From Pirellulaceae bacterium (lineage in GTDB: Bacteria; Planctomycetota; Planctomycetia; Pirellulales; Pirellulaceae): a stretch of 64,000 nucleotides of DNA. Of the stretch, positions 28,088-37,628 are shown piece by piece. Within the stretch, counting starts at the first letter, position 1; each line of letters opens with the position of its first letter. Below the pieces are notes generated by a model, which saw nothing but the letters and a program-made list of their open reading frames with translations, searched no databases and was not told where the DNA came from. Location: NCBI GenBank assembly GCA_026004775.1, contig BPJU01000022.1, positions 35,719 through 99,718 on the forward strand. The letters are read 5' to 3'. The translations under genes and the position numbers were made by a program.

Positions 28088-29050
28088 ATGATGGCAAGCG
28101 ACTTTGAGACACAGCGGCTGGAACGCGCAGAACGTCCTACTACCCGCACCGCCCGCAGCCGCAACCGACTGCGGAGCGACGAGCACGGCGTGCAGTCACC
28201 GCTGGAAACCTACCTTCGGGAAATCAACGAAACCCCATTACTGTCCGCCGAAGAGGAACAAGAACTCGCCCATCGCATCGCCCAGGGCGATCCGGTGGCA
28301 CGCGATCGGATGGTCCGCGCCAATTTGCGGCTGGTGGTGAATATCGCCCGAGCCTATGTCGGCAAAGGGCTCGGCCTTCAAGACCTGATCGAAGAAGGGA
28401 ATCTGGGGCTGCTGCGGGCCGTGGAAGGTTTCGATCCTACCATGGGTACCCGCTTCAGTACCTACGCCAGTTACTGGATCAAACAGTCCATCAAGCGCGC
28501 TTTGATCAATTGCGGCAAAACGATTCGCATACCCGCCTACATGGTGGAGTTGTTGAGCAAGTGGCGAAGGGCCAGCCAACGGCTGACCGAAGAACTGGGG
28601 CGGACCCCGACACCCGAAGAGGTGGCTCGGGTGCTGGGACTCCCCCGCAAGAAACTTCCCATCATCAAGAAAGCCATCTCCATCCACAACGCCCTTCCTC
28701 AAACCGATCAACCCGAGACCGGGTGGACCATCGGCGAGATGGTGACCGACGAGCGGTGTAAGACTCCGGACGATGAATTGATCGAAGCCGACATCCTCCA
28801 GCGCGCCCTGGAGATGCTCGATATGCTCGATGAGCGGGAGGCGGTGGTGTTGAAAATGCGGTTCGGCCTGGACGACTACGAGCCGCACACGCTGAAACAG
28901 ATCGGCGAACGGCTGGGCTTGACCCGCGAGCGTGTGCGCCAGATCGAAACCGAAGCACTTGCCAAACTGGCCGAAGGCCTGTCGGACCGCCGCGAACAGA
29001 TGACGACTGTACCGGAGCCGCCGCGCCCGCGACGGCGCCGCCCCAAATGA
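28088..29050 (+). CDS. Short SigA-like (group 1/2) RNA polymerase sigma factor
   Basis: A 320-residue sigma-70 protein without region 1.1 or the non-conserved region. Region 1.2 (SPLETYLREINETPLLS), region 2 (ANLRLVVNIARAYVGKGLGL, EEGNLGLLRAVEGFDPTMG, FSTYASYWIKQSIKRAL), region 3 (RTPTPEEVARVLGL) and region 4 (EREAVVLKMRFGLDD, LTRERVRQIETEALAKL) are all intact. GGGAG precedes the ATG at 28088; an in-frame start at 28052 is possible. A larger RpoD is encoded at 51980, so this is probably an alternative housekeeping-like (group 2) factor. It would recognise -10/-35 promoters similar to those of RpoD. Confidence 0.93.
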   Translation: MMASDFETQRLERAERPTTRTARSRNRLRSDEHGVQSPLETYLREINETPLLSAEEEQELAHRIAQGDPVARDRMVRANLRLVVNIARAYVGKGLGLQDLIEEGNLGLLRAVEGFDPTMGTRFSTYASYWIKQSIKRALINCGKTIRIPAYMVELLSKWRRASQRLTEELGRTPTPEEVARVLGLPRKKLPIIKKAISIHNALPQTDQPETGWTIGEMVTDERCKTPDDELIEADILQRALEMLDMLDEREAVVLKMRFGLDDYEPHTLKQIGERLGLTRERVRQIETEALAKLAEGLSDRREQMTTVPEPPRPRRRRPK

Positions 29051-29105
29051 CGCTTACGGCTTTCAAACCGACCGTCGGTGTCCCGCTGGGCCGCCCCTCG
29101 ATTGG

Positions 29106-29651
29106 CTATTCATAGCGGATGACGCTGTGCGTGGGGTAGGGTGCCAGCCGTTTTGCGCCGCCCAGTGAAACCAATTCGATCAGAAACGCACACGCTTCGA
29201 TCTGCGCCCCGCAATGGGCAAGCAACTTGCAACAGGCCTCCATCGTGCCCCCTGTGGCCAGAAGGTCGTCGACCAGCAACACGCGCTGGCCGGGCCGTAC
29301 CCCATCGATGTGGATTTCCAGCGTGTCCGTGCCGTATTCCAATTCGTAATGGAAGGCGTGGGTGTCAAACGGGAGCTTTCCCGGTTTGCGAACCGGTACA
29401 AATCCGGCCGATAGTTCCAACGCTACCGGGGCGGCAAAGATAAAGCCTCGAGCCTCGGCCGCCACTACGGCTTCGATGCCGCGATCCCGAAACGGTTCGG
29501 CCATCAGCTCCACCGCCCTGCGAAATGCTGCCGGATGGGCCAGCAATGGCGTAATGTCACGAAAAAGAATCCCCGGCTTCGGGAAGTCCGGAACGTCCCG
29601 GATAAAGGCCTTCAAATCAAGCGCCGCTTCCGCCGTCGGCCTTTCCGCCAT
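29106..29651 (-). CDS. apt: Adenine phosphoribosyltransferase
   Basis: Purine salvage: adenine plus PRPP to AMP. The 181-residue protein has [19 protein letters not shown] at the N-terminus, the EARGF segment ([18 protein letters not shown]), and the PRPP-binding motif [23 protein letters not shown] lies eight bases before the ATG at 29651; a TTG at 29669 in frame overlaps that ribosome site and is unlikely. It converges with the sigma factor gene, 55 bases away. Confidence 0.95.
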   Translation of the reverse strand: MAERPTAEAALDLKAFIRDVPDFPKPGILFRDITPLLAHPAAFRRAVELMAEPFRDRGIEAVVAAEARGFIFAAPVALELSAGFVPVRKPGKLPFDTHAFHYELEYGTDTLEIHIDGVRPGQRVLLVDDLLATGGTMEACCKLLAHCGAQIEACAFLIELVSLGGAKRLAPYPTHSVIRYE

Positions 29652-29769
29652 AGATGAAGTCCCCTTCAACGAATGTCAATACCGTTCGGTGACTTCCCCT
29701 CAGTAACTTCCGGGCATCGAAAACTGCTCGCAGATTTGACGGCGAGCGCGTATGTACCGGAACGTCGCC

Positions 29770-30918
29770 TTAGCCATCCACCGACTCGACGTCTACCCAC
29801 TGGCCGGTCTGAGCACTTTTCAGCACGGCATCACAGACCTTTTGGGTTTCCAAGGCATCCCGGAAGGTAGGATGGGCCACTTGACCTTTGGCGATCGCTT
29901 CCAGGAAGTCAGCCACCTGATGGATGAAGGTGTGTTCGTAACCGATTTGCAAGCCGGGCACCCACCAGTGTTTCATGTATGGCATGTCACTGTCGGTGAC
30001 GTGGATCGAACGCCACCCCCGCACGCGGGATTCATCGCGGTGGTCGAAGTAGCTGAGCCGGTGCAGGTCATGCAGGTCCCACGCGATGGAAGCTTTTTCT
30101 CCGTTGATTTCGAATGTATAGAGAGCTTTATGGCCGCGCGCATAGCGAGTCGACTCGAAGACGGCCAGCGATCCGTTGGCAAACCGGGCAAGAAACGCAC
30201 ACGCATCATCAATTCCGACTTTTTCCACCTTGCCGGTCAGAACGTGTTTGCGCTCCTTGATGAACGTTTCGGTCATCGCGGTAACGCGCGTTATCGGGCC
30301 GTTCAGCCAGATGGCCGTGTCGATACAGTGGGCCAGAAGGTCGCCGGTCACTCCGCTGCCGGCCGCCGCTACGTCCAATCTCCACAACGCTGTTCCACCT
30401 TGCGGCAACTCCGCCGAAATCGTCCAGTCCTGAAGGAATACTGCCCGATAGTGGAATATCTTTCCCAGCCGCCCTTCCTCGATCAATTGCTTGGCTAGTG
30501 TCACGGCCGGCACGCGGCGGTAGTTGTACCAGACCATGTTCGGGACACCCGCCTTCTCGACCGCCTCGACCATCTCCTTGCCCTCGGCGGAGTTCATGGC
30601 GAGCGGTTTTTCGCACAGAATCATCTTGCCGTGCCGAGCCGCCTCGACCGCTATCTCCTTATGCAGGTTGTTCGGCGTGCAGATGTCTACCAGGTCGATG
30701 TCCGGGCGGGCCACCAGCCGGCGCCAATCCGTCTCGATCGACTCGTATCCCCATGTCTCGGCGAACTGCTTCACTTTTTGCTCGTCTCGAGCACACACGG
30801 CTTTCAACACCGGACGAATTTCGCCCGGAAAAAAATGCGCAACCTGATGATACGCATTCGAATGGGCCCGACCCATGAACCCATAACCGATCATGCCTAC
30901 GTTGAGCGTTCTTGCCAT
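29770..30918 (-). CDS. Gfo/Idh/MocA-family oxidoreductase
   Basis: A 382-residue NAD(P)-dependent sugar or inositol dehydrogenase. The Rossmann motif is [52 protein letters not shown] contains the EKP motif; and the substrate domain includes [29 protein letters not shown] with the D-x3-H catalytic pair. It is last in a minus-strand operon with a TIM-barrel isomerase (71 bases upstream) and a cupin protein. The set suggests catabolism of a sugar or cyclitol by oxidation and isomerisation. Confidence 0.92.
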   Translation of the reverse strand: MARTLNVGMIGYGFMGRAHSNAYHQVAHFFPGEIRPVLKAVCARDEQKVKQFAETWGYESIETDWRRLVARPDIDLVDICTPNNLHKEIAVEAARHGKMILCEKPLAMNSAEGKEMVEAVEKAGVPNMVWYNYRRVPAVTLAKQLIEEGRLGKIFHYRAVFLQDWTISAELPQGGTALWRLDVAAAGSGVTGDLLAHCIDTAIWLNGPITRVTAMTETFIKERKHVLTGKVEKVGIDDACAFLARFANGSLAVFESTRYARGHKALYTFEINGEKASIAWDLHDLHRLSYFDHRDESRVRGWRSIHVTDSDMPYMKHWWVPGLQIGYEHTFIHQVADFLEAIAKGQVAHPTFRDALETQKVCDAVLKSAQTGQWVDVESVDG

Positions 30919-30989
30919 CGCTGCTTCCTTATAATAAGTGCTGCTTTCTTAGGAAGACTGTGCCAGCCGGCTGGGTACTGTGGTGTGAG

Positions 30990-32045
30990 TTACTCAGTCC
31001 AACCATGGGCATCGCGCACGGCTACCATGGCAGCCAGGATCTCATTCCACGTCTCCGGACGCATCATCACCTCGTTGGGAAACATGCATCCGTCCCAGCA
31101 GATGTGCCGGAATCGTTTGGTCAGGCGTCCGTTCTCGTCGCGCAGCCAGAATCCCGCGTGATGCGGGATATCGAGTTTTCCGTTGGGGTCGTTCGGCAAG
31201 CAATGCCGCCCGGTTTTGTCATGCGACCCGGAGCCTTTGACGGTAGCGTCGTTTTGTGCGACATGAAAATCCACCGTCCACGGCCGTAGCGCGGCGGTCA
31301 ATTGGCGAAGCGCCTCGTCCAGCCTCGCCCGATCCGACCAGTCCCACTGCGGCGGCAAGATGGCATCTTCCGGAGCGTTGTATCCGAGAAGGTAGAGCAA
31401 CGTGTGCGCCATGTCGGCCTGAAATCCCAGCCGATCCGGGCGGTTTACCAATTCCAGCAGTTTCACCATCTGCCGCCAGCTATGCATCCCTCCCCAACAG
31501 ATCTCCCCTTCGGCCGCCAACACTTCGCCGAACTCTTCGGCAATGTCGCAGGCACGCCGGAACGTATCCGCGATGCGGCGGGAATTTTCCTGGGGATCTC
31601 CTTCCAGCCATTGGCTGGGCGAGCAGGCCGAATCGATCCGCACCACCCCGTACGGCCTCACTCCCAGTTGGCGCAGAGCACGGGCGATGCGGCACCCTTT
31701 GCGGACCTGAGTCAAGAATCGCTCCCGCTCTTCCTCGCTGCCCATGGCCGACCCTCCACCCGTGGGTGGCCAGACCGGAGCCACCACCGAACCGATTACC
31801 AGGCCCCGCGATCGGACCTTGTCTGCCAGCAGCTCCAGCTCCTCATCGGTGGCGTCAATATCCACATGCGGAGCGTATAGGAAAAGGTCGACTCCTTCGA
31901 ACCGCTGGCCGTCGTATTCGGCGGCGGCCGTCAGATCGAGCATCGTATCCAGACTCAGCGGCGGCTCAGAATCCGGTCCCTTACCGACCACGCCTGGCCA
32001 GGCCGCATTGTGCAACTTTGGAAAAGTGTGCGGGTGACTGCTCAT
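30990..32045 (-). CDS. Sugar phosphate isomerase/epimerase-type TIM-barrel protein
   Basis: A 351-residue protein of the AP-endonuclease-2-like (xylose-isomerase-like) barrel family. Visible metal-site elements: [10 protein letters not shown] with Glu, [17 protein letters not shown] (Asp-His), VDFHVAQND (His), and the closing [22 protein letters not shown] (Glu). These four positions coordinate a divalent metal in the family. It lies between the cupin gene (134 bases upstream) and the Gfo/Idh/MocA gene (71 bases downstream) on the same strand. It probably isomerises or epimerises the same substrate; identity unknown. Confidence 0.88.
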   Translation of the reverse strand: MSSHPHTFPKLHNAAWPGVVGKGPDSEPPLSLDTMLDLTAAAEYDGQRFEGVDLFLYAPHVDIDATDEELELLADKVRSRGLVIGSVVAPVWPPTGGGSAMGSEEERERFLTQVRKGCRIARALRQLGVRPYGVVRIDSACSPSQWLEGDPQENSRRIADTFRRACDIAEEFGEVLAAEGEICWGGMHSWRQMVKLLELVNRPDRLGFQADMAHTLLYLLGYNAPEDAILPPQWDWSDRARLDEALRQLTAALRPWTVDFHVAQNDATVKGSGSHDKTGRHCLPNDPNGKLDIPHHAGFWLRDENGRLTKRFRHICWDGCMFPNEVMMRPETWNEILAAMVAVRDAHGWTE

Positions 32046-32180
32046 TGGGTATTCCTCTTTCTTATACTCGCTACCGACCGGGCAAGGCCCACCGATGCCT
32101 CACCTTTGCCGACTCGTGTCTCTTGTCCACCCAATCCGGCTCCGGGCGATCTTTCCCGTGCGCCTGCTGTCGGCGCCGGA

Positions 32181-33428
32181 CTATCGCTTGTGGTCGCCTA
32201 CGTTGGGCAGGTTTTCATGCACATCGGGCCCGAAATAGCGTAGAGCCACCAGCGGCTCGGACCCGGTATTTTCCACCTCGACACCACGTCGAGCCGCTTC
32301 GTACGTGATGAACACTTCGTCTTCCGTTTCCTGCCCGAAACGGATCATGGCCGGCGTTTGCAGCGCGAGCTTCCCGATGCGCCCGCGGCCTTGAATGGTG
32401 ATCCATCCGCTGGCTCCCGGGTCACGAAGCGTGCATTTGGCCCCGGGTTCAACCGTCAATTCCTTGGCACTGAACAACTGGCGGCCGTCGATCCGTCCAT
32501 AGACCACCCACCGATCCGTATAGCCCGGACCGCTACACGTCTGGTCGACGATCGGTTCCAGGTAGTTGTGTTCTTTGAAGTGCGTATCGACGTTCTTCTC
32601 CCAGTCCAACTGGTCGACGATGTAATCCAGATCCTGATGTTTGTCGGGAGGAACATCTTTCACGAGCAACGACCAGGGGACATAGCGGCCTTCGACCATC
32701 GACTGGAACATGCCGAACACGTCGCTTCCCCACTGCGGTTCATAAGTGCAGAGCGAGCCCGGAGCGTGCAACACGCCGGGGGGAATGAGCCAGCCTGTGC
32801 CACGTTTCAACCGGTAGGCTCGTGAAAGGTCCAGAATGCCGTTATCGCCCTTGTTCCAGTTCTCCAGACACTGCTTGACCTGTTCCTTCGTCGTGCCCGG
32901 TTCAAGTCCCATGAACGTATAACAGAAGTTATTGTCGACATTGTTGTACTGGGGCGGGAAGTAGTAGCTTTCGGGTTTTCCTTCCTGTCCGACAAGCTTG
33001 GCATGTTCGAACCCCTGATGCATGTGATGGGGGATGGGGCCCATGTTGTCGAAGAACTTAGAGTAGACAGGCCAGCGGCCGTACTGGGAGAACATCGCGG
33101 AACCGATCAAGGTGGCTCCCATTTCGGCCACGGCATCGCGAAGCAGGAAATGTTGTCCTTCGAAACTGATGAAGCTCAACCCTTCGTGCCACACCCGTCC
33201 CTCATTGGCCGCCTCGGTCGTGCTGGCAAACCAACGTTCGTCGATACCTCCGCGGTCGGCGCCATAGGCGTACAGGTCATCCGGATGCAGTTTGAGGCGG
33301 CGGCCCGGATGCAAGAAGCTTCGCGGTACCCAGGTGGGGGTAAGCCGCAGAAGGCCGTCGCCGGCTTCCAGCGCCCGCTCCAAGACTCGCCGGACATTGT
33401 CCCCCTTGACTACATTCGGCTCAACCAT
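32181..33428 (-). CDS. Cupin-fold protein, mannose-6-phosphate-isomerase-like
   Basis: A 415-residue protein with two cupin-like halves. The metal site PHHMHQGFEHAK around residue 130 and GTGWLIPPGVLHAPGSL (HAPG) match phosphomannose-isomerase-type and related sugar isomerase cupins; the C-terminal half has WITIQGRGRIG and a final small barrel. Family members act on sugars or bind them, and the neighbouring dehydrogenase and isomerase genes support a catabolic role. It is first in the three-gene operon and diverges from the GH100-like gene with 225 bases between. Confidence 0.8.
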   Translation of the reverse strand: MVEPNVVKGDNVRRVLERALEAGDGLLRLTPTWVPRSFLHPGRRLKLHPDDLYAYGADRGGIDERWFASTTEAANEGRVWHEGLSFISFEGQHFLLRDAVAEMGATLIGSAMFSQYGRWPVYSKFFDNMGPIPHHMHQGFEHAKLVGQEGKPESYYFPPQYNNVDNNFCYTFMGLEPGTTKEQVKQCLENWNKGDNGILDLSRAYRLKRGTGWLIPPGVLHAPGSLCTYEPQWGSDVFGMFQSMVEGRYVPWSLLVKDVPPDKHQDLDYIVDQLDWEKNVDTHFKEHNYLEPIVDQTCSGPGYTDRWVVYGRIDGRQLFSAKELTVEPGAKCTLRDPGASGWITIQGRGRIGKLALQTPAMIRFGQETEDEVFITYEAARRGVEVENTGSEPLVALRYFGPDVHENLPNVGDHKR

Positions 33429-33479
33429 AACAAGCCCTCGCGAAAATCAGCCGCAACCCTAATCGCCTGCAACTCTTGC

Positions 33480-33508
33480 TTGACGGAAACGCACCAGTGT
33501 TTTATTCC
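33480..33508 (+). promoter_or_regulatory. Candidate sigma-70 promoter of the GH100-like gene
   Basis: TTGACG, 17 bases, TATTCC: five of six and four of six consensus positions. It lies about 145 bases upstream of the ATG at 33654. Confidence 0.5.
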
Positions 33509-33653
33509 CTTTTGGGAGCCAGTTCAAGCCGCGGACTTGCGCCCCGCGGGTCGGCCCGCCTCGGATCGGGCTCTGCCTGCCGCTTCCGATCAGGGCTATG
33601 ATAGGCGTTCGCAAGGGAGGTCGAGCCGGGAGGGGCAGGATGGAGGAGCAACG

Positions 33654-34952
33654 ATGACGGAACGAGCACTTTTCACGCCGGACGATTATCGCGAGCTTAC
33701 GGTCGATGAACTGGCGCTTCTTCGGTTGGCCTACGGCAAGGCCGTAGAGGCTCTCCGCAAGAACATCACCCCGAAAGGCTTCACGGCCTGTTCGCTGGCA
33801 GACAACCAACCTTACGGCACGGATGTCAACTACCGGGCCGTGTGGGCTCGCGATGGCTGCAAAACCATCGTCTGGTCGCTCGACCTGCCGGACGAAGACA
33901 TCCGCGCCTGCCAGGCGGCGACGCTGCGCACACTGCTTTCTCACCAAGCGCCCACAGGACAGATCCCCGGTTGCGTGATGGTCGACGACGACCGCCCGGA
34001 GTATAGCGGTGTGGGAGGCATCACGTCGATCGACAGCGCTCTGTGGCTGTTCCTGGCGCTGTGGTGGTACTCGGTCACCACCGGCGACTGGTCGATCGTG
34101 CAGGAATACCGCCATGCCTTACAGCGAGCCATGGACTGGTTGACCGCCCATGACTCGAACAACTGCGGTCTGTTGGAGATTCCCGAAGCCGGAGACTGGA
34201 CCGACCTGTTCGCTCGCAGTTACCACGTGCTGTATGACGAAGTGCTGTGGCATCGATGCCTGTTGTGTTATGCAGCCATTCTCCGCCATTTGGGTGAAGA
34301 CCAGAAAGCGGCGGACTACGAGCGATGGGCCGTGCACGTACGCACAGCGATTCTGCGCAGCTTTTGGCCGTCGACGCAGCGCGACGGCCACGAGGCGATG
34401 CCCCAGTTCAGCGACGTACAGTTTGCTTTGGGGGACGCACGATACCTGGTGGCTGAGGTGTCGCCGTTCGGGTTCAGTTGGCGGTGCGATGTGTATGCCA
34501 ACATCCTCGCCTACTTGACCAACTTGATCGATCGCAACCGAGCCATGATGACCTTCCGGTTCCTGTGGGGGGTGGGCGTCAACGATCCGGGCCCCGTCAA
34601 ATGCCTTTATCCGCCGGTCCATGCGGGTGACCCGGAATGGCGCTCCTACTTTACGGTCAACCTGCTGAATCTGCCGAATCATTATCATAACGGCGGCATT
34701 TGGCCGTTTATCGGAGGTCTGTGGGTCCGCTACTTGCATAAACTCGGCCTTCGCGACGTGGCGCGACGCGAGTTAGTGAATCTGGCTCGACTCTGTTCAA
34801 TGGGTGCCCACGGGGAGTGGGAATTCAACGAGTGGCACCACGGCGTCACCGGACGCCCGATGGGCAAAGCCTACCAGGCCTGGTCGGCAGCCAGCTTCAT
34901 CAAAGCCTGCCATGCCCTGCACGTGGAACCCGACGAGCTGGGCCATCTATAG
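33654..34952 (+). CDS. Six-hairpin glycosidase (GH100-like / amylo-alpha-1,6-glucosidase-like)
   Basis: A 432-residue cytoplasmic alpha/alpha-toroid protein without a signal peptide. YRAVWARDGCKTIVWSL near the start, EIPEAGDWTDLFARSYHVLYDEVLW in the middle (Asp and Glu candidates) and PNHYHNGGIWPFIGGLW near the end match the alkaline/neutral invertase (GH100) and glycogen-debranching C-terminal families. Start at 33654 follows GGAGG; frames further upstream overlap the divergent cupin gene and are not used. It precedes a sucrose-phosphate-synthase-type gene, so it may hydrolyse sucrose or a related non-reducing disaccharide; debranching is the alternative. Confidence 0.85.
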   Translation: MTERALFTPDDYRELTVDELALLRLAYGKAVEALRKNITPKGFTACSLADNQPYGTDVNYRAVWARDGCKTIVWSLDLPDEDIRACQAATLRTLLSHQAPTGQIPGCVMVDDDRPEYSGVGGITSIDSALWLFLALWWYSVTTGDWSIVQEYRHALQRAMDWLTAHDSNNCGLLEIPEAGDWTDLFARSYHVLYDEVLWHRCLLCYAAILRHLGEDQKAADYERWAVHVRTAILRSFWPSTQRDGHEAMPQFSDVQFALGDARYLVAEVSPFGFSWRCDVYANILAYLTNLIDRNRAMMTFRFLWGVGVNDPGPVKCLYPPVHAGDPEWRSYFTVNLLNLPNHYHNGGIWPFIGGLWVRYLHKLGLRDVARRELVNLARLCSMGAHGEWEFNEWHHGVTGRPMGKAYQAWSAASFIKACHALHVEPDELGHL

Positions 34953-35017
34953 CCCGGCTCGAACAACCGCACCGGGCCCGGAGAGTGTGCCCGCACGAAT
35001 CAATAAGCTGTTGCTCT

Positions 35018-35067
35018 GTAGCGGAACACGCCAGCCGTTCGCGTCAGCCACCGGCACAAGTGTTCCG
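35018..35067 (+). repeat. REP-like hairpin preceded by GTAG
   Basis: GTAG at 35018-35021 is followed by a 46-base palindrome: outer stem CGGAACAC/GTGTTCCG, four-base internal loops GCCA/ACAA, and an imperfect nine-base inner stem (7 of 9 pairs) with a four-base loop. Length and layout are identical to the four hairpins at 58.0-58.5 kb, and its outer stem matches the one at 58198-58243. Confidence 0.75.
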
Positions 35068-35098
35068 AACATGGGAAGAAAAAGTAGCGGCCGGCGGG

Positions 35099-35127
35099 TT
35101 GCACACCCCGCTGGAATCTCGTACACT
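35099..35127 (+). promoter_or_regulatory. Candidate sigma-70 promoter of the glycosyltransferase-phosphatase pair
   Basis: TTGCAC, 17 bases, TACACT, immediately downstream of the REP-like hairpin and about 280 bases upstream of the ATG at 35407. The -10 box equals that proposed for xylB. Confidence 0.42.
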
Positions 35128-35406
35128 GCGGACATCGGCCTTAAGGTTGGGCGATCCGTTGGACGCAAACGGAGGACTCCGTTACCGTCACGTTGTCCAA
35201 GAAATAACCAGTAAGTCTGCGGTACTGGTACAGTCGGTTTCGTTTCCGGCGCACACGAACAGTTGAAGGCACGGCCGCCCATCATGCCCATCGTCGGAGA
35301 AATGCCATCGGCGGCTGGTTGAGGTTGTGCTTCCCAGATGGAGTACACCCAGCGCTATTGTGTGCAAGCCAGGAGGATCGGCCACTCTAACAGGAGGAGA
35401 ACTGCG

Positions 35407-36777
35407 ATGGAACAGAAACTGCCTCGCATCATGATGATTTCCACCCACGGTTATGTGGCGGCCCAGCCAGAATTGGGAAAACCGGATACCGGCGGCCAGG
35501 TGGCGTACATTCTGGAGCTGTCTCGATGTCTGGGACGTCTCGGTTATCAAGTGGACATTTTTACGCGGCGGTTTGAGGACCAGCCCGAGGTAGACGTGGT
35601 GAACGAGCAGGTGCGGGTGATAAGGATTCCGTGCGGCGGCCGGGATTTTATTCCCAAGGAGATCTTGTGTGATTTCATTCCCGAATGGGTAGAGAACGCC
35701 CAGCGTTACGTGGCTCGCAACCAGTTGGAATACTGGTTCATCAATAGCCACTACTGGGATGCGGGCTTGGCCGGTCAGGCGTTGGCTCATCGTTGGGGAA
35801 TTCCGCATCTCCACACCCCTCATTCGATCGGGGCGTGGAAACGAGACAACATGGAAGGCGACCCGGAAGAACTGGAAAGGAAGTATAATTTCCGGCGCCG
35901 TATCCGCGAAGAAAAAGTCATCTACGACGAATGTGATGTACTGATCGCGACCACGGCTCAGCAACGTGATATTCTCATGGCGTCCGAATACGACGTACCC
36001 CCGGACAAGATCCATGTCATCCCGCCGGGGTACGATGATACGCGATTCTTTCCCGTCTCTCAGGCAACCCGCCAGTCGATCAAGCGGGAACTGCAAATGG
36101 AAGGGCCGATCGTCCTGGCATTGGGCCGCATGGCTCGCAACAAAGGTTACGATCTGCTCATCCGCACAATGCCGGTCGTTATCCGTCGGGTTCCCGAAGC
36201 CCGGTTGCTGCTGGCGGTGGGGGCCAGCGAGCCGACCGAGTCGGAACGGGCTCAGATCGACGAACTCAAACAGCTCACCCGAGAACTCGGCATCGACAAT
36301 TCCGTCATATTCCGCGACTATATTCCGGACGAACTGTTGGCAAACTACTATCGAGCCGCTGACGTGTTTGCTTTGAGCAGCCGATATGAACCGTTCGGGA
36401 TGACGGCGGTGGAAGCCATGGCTTGCGGTACCCCCACGGTGATCACGACCGAGGGCGGGCTTTGGGAACAGGTCAAATGGGGACTCGATGCCATCTATGC
36501 CAACCCGTTTGACCCGGAAGCTTTCGGGCATGCCATCGCCACCATCCTCCAGTATCCGCGCATTGCAGCCCAATTGTCGAAGTACGGGTCGCAAAAAGCA
36601 CGAGCCCGTTTCACCTGGACGGGAGTGACACAGAGGCTGCTCCGCGTGCTGAGTACCTTGGAACCCCGCGAGGATCTGGACGAAACGCTGGCCGGAGTAG
36701 GCGGGACGGGCCCTCGCGCAGCCTGGGCCGTCGACCCGGCAGAAGCCGAACTATGGAAAACCGATATCTCCTCATAA
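35407..36777 (+). CDS. Sucrose-phosphate / mannosylfructose-phosphate synthase-like glycosyltransferase
   Basis: A 456-residue GT4 retaining glycosyltransferase. The N-terminal domain opens with STHGYVAAQPELGKPDTGGQ, the DTGGQ fructose-6-phosphate-site motif of sucrose-phosphate synthases; the C-terminal nucleotide-sugar domain has GRMARNKGYDLLI and the E-x7-E motif in EPFGMTAVEAMACGTP. I recall the N-terminal block as especially close to Agrobacterium mannosylfructose-phosphate synthase, so the donor could be GDP-mannose rather than UDP-glucose. AGGAGG precedes the ATG; a start at 35338 is less likely. It overlaps the phosphatase gene by 25 bases, so the two are translationally coupled. Confidence 0.9.
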   Translation: MEQKLPRIMMISTHGYVAAQPELGKPDTGGQVAYILELSRCLGRLGYQVDIFTRRFEDQPEVDVVNEQVRVIRIPCGGRDFIPKEILCDFIPEWVENAQRYVARNQLEYWFINSHYWDAGLAGQALAHRWGIPHLHTPHSIGAWKRDNMEGDPEELERKYNFRRRIREEKVIYDECDVLIATTAQQRDILMASEYDVPPDKIHVIPPGYDDTRFFPVSQATRQSIKRELQMEGPIVLALGRMARNKGYDLLIRTMPVVIRRVPEARLLLAVGASEPTESERAQIDELKQLTRELGIDNSVIFRDYIPDELLANYYRAADVFALSSRYEPFGMTAVEAMACGTPTVITTEGGLWEQVKWGLDAIYANPFDPEAFGHAIATILQYPRIAAQLSKYGSQKARARFTWTGVTQRLLRVLSTLEPREDLDETLAGVGGTGPRAAWAVDPAEAELWKTDISS

Positions 36778-37490
36778 GCGACCTGGATGGCACACTGCTC
36801 GGAGACGAAGCGGCTCTGGAGCAGTTCCGCACGTGGTATTACGAGCATGGCCGGTCGCTGGCACTGGCCTACAACTCGGGACGTCTGGTCGACGACCTGC
36901 TGGAATGTGTCGACCAGACCGGGCTGCCTCTGCCTGTGGCAGTGATCGGCGGCGTGGGCACCCAGATTTGGCAACCCGGCGCAGGACTTCTGGCCGATTG
37001 GCCCGCATGCCATGAAAACTGGAACGCCCAGCGCATCGGCCAACTGCTTGCCCGCTTCCCCCAGCTCGAATTACAACCCGTTCGGTACCAGTCGCCGTTC
37101 AAGGTGAGCTACTACGTTTACGATGCGTCTTCCGAGTTGCTTCAACAGATTCGTGATGTTCTGGCGGAACACGGCATTCGCGCGTCGTTGATCTACAGCT
37201 CGAACCGCGATCTGGATATCCTACCCGAAGGTGTGGATAAAGGCAGTGCATCCCGTTTTCTGGCCAAACGTCTTGGCTATCCACCTCACCGCGTGCTCAT
37301 CAGTGGCGATACCGGTAACGACCTGGCGATGTTCGGCAACGGGTTTCTGGGCATTGTCGTCGGTAACGCTCACGAGGAACTTCGCAATCTCGTCCACCCC
37401 CACGTCTACCAGGCTCGCGAACCGTTTGCCCGTGGCGTACTGGAAGGAATTCTGTACTGGATGAACCAGGAGCGAATGTCGGGCGGCTAA
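36753..37490 (+). CDS. Sucrose-6-phosphate-phosphatase-type HAD hydrolase
   Basis: A 245-residue Cof/SPP-subfamily HAD phosphatase. Motif I is ISDLDGTLLGDE, motif II includes YNSGRLVDDLL, the conserved Lys lies in GVDKGSA, and motif IV is ISGDTGNDLAMF. The GTQIW segment and the short cap fit sucrose-phosphate phosphatase. It would remove the phosphate from the sugar phosphate made by the upstream transferase, driving synthesis of a non-reducing disaccharide that could act as an osmolyte or thermoprotectant (inference). Confidence 0.9.
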   Translation: MENRYLLISDLDGTLLGDEAALEQFRTWYYEHGRSLALAYNSGRLVDDLLECVDQTGLPLPVAVIGGVGTQIWQPGAGLLADWPACHENWNAQRIGQLLARFPQLELQPVRYQSPFKVSYYVYDASSELLQQIRDVLAEHGIRASLIYSSNRDLDILPEGVDKGSASRFLAKRLGYPPHRVLISGDTGNDLAMFGNGFLGIVVGNAHEELRNLVHPHVYQAREPFARGVLEGILYWMNQERMSGG

Positions 37491-37628
37491 AGTGCTCACT
37501 TTCAGCGAAACAGTCCCCGCATTGAGCTGGCTGTCAATTCCCACAAGGTCGCGGTTGTCTGCTCGTGGTGCTCGTCCGAACAGGCGAACATACCGCATCG
37601 AAGCGTCCCGGAGAAATGCGGTCGATTG

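Larger units (their letters stand above)
34953..35406. other. Leader region of the disaccharide synthesis genes
   Basis: 454 bases between the glycosidase and glycosyltransferase genes. It holds a 46-base REP-like hairpin at 35022-35067 and a promoter candidate at 35099-35127. No gene was recognised here. Confidence 0.5.

Noticed and set aside
33003..33653. In-frame upstream extension of the GH100-like gene (217 codons)
   Set aside because: It overlaps the divergent cupin gene and has no glycosidase similarity; the ATG at 33654 has a strong ribosome site and starts the conserved fold.
35188..36594. 468-codon minus-strand frame opposite the glycosyltransferase
   Set aside because: Antisense shadow; the plus strand has clear GT4 motifs and a strong ribosome site.
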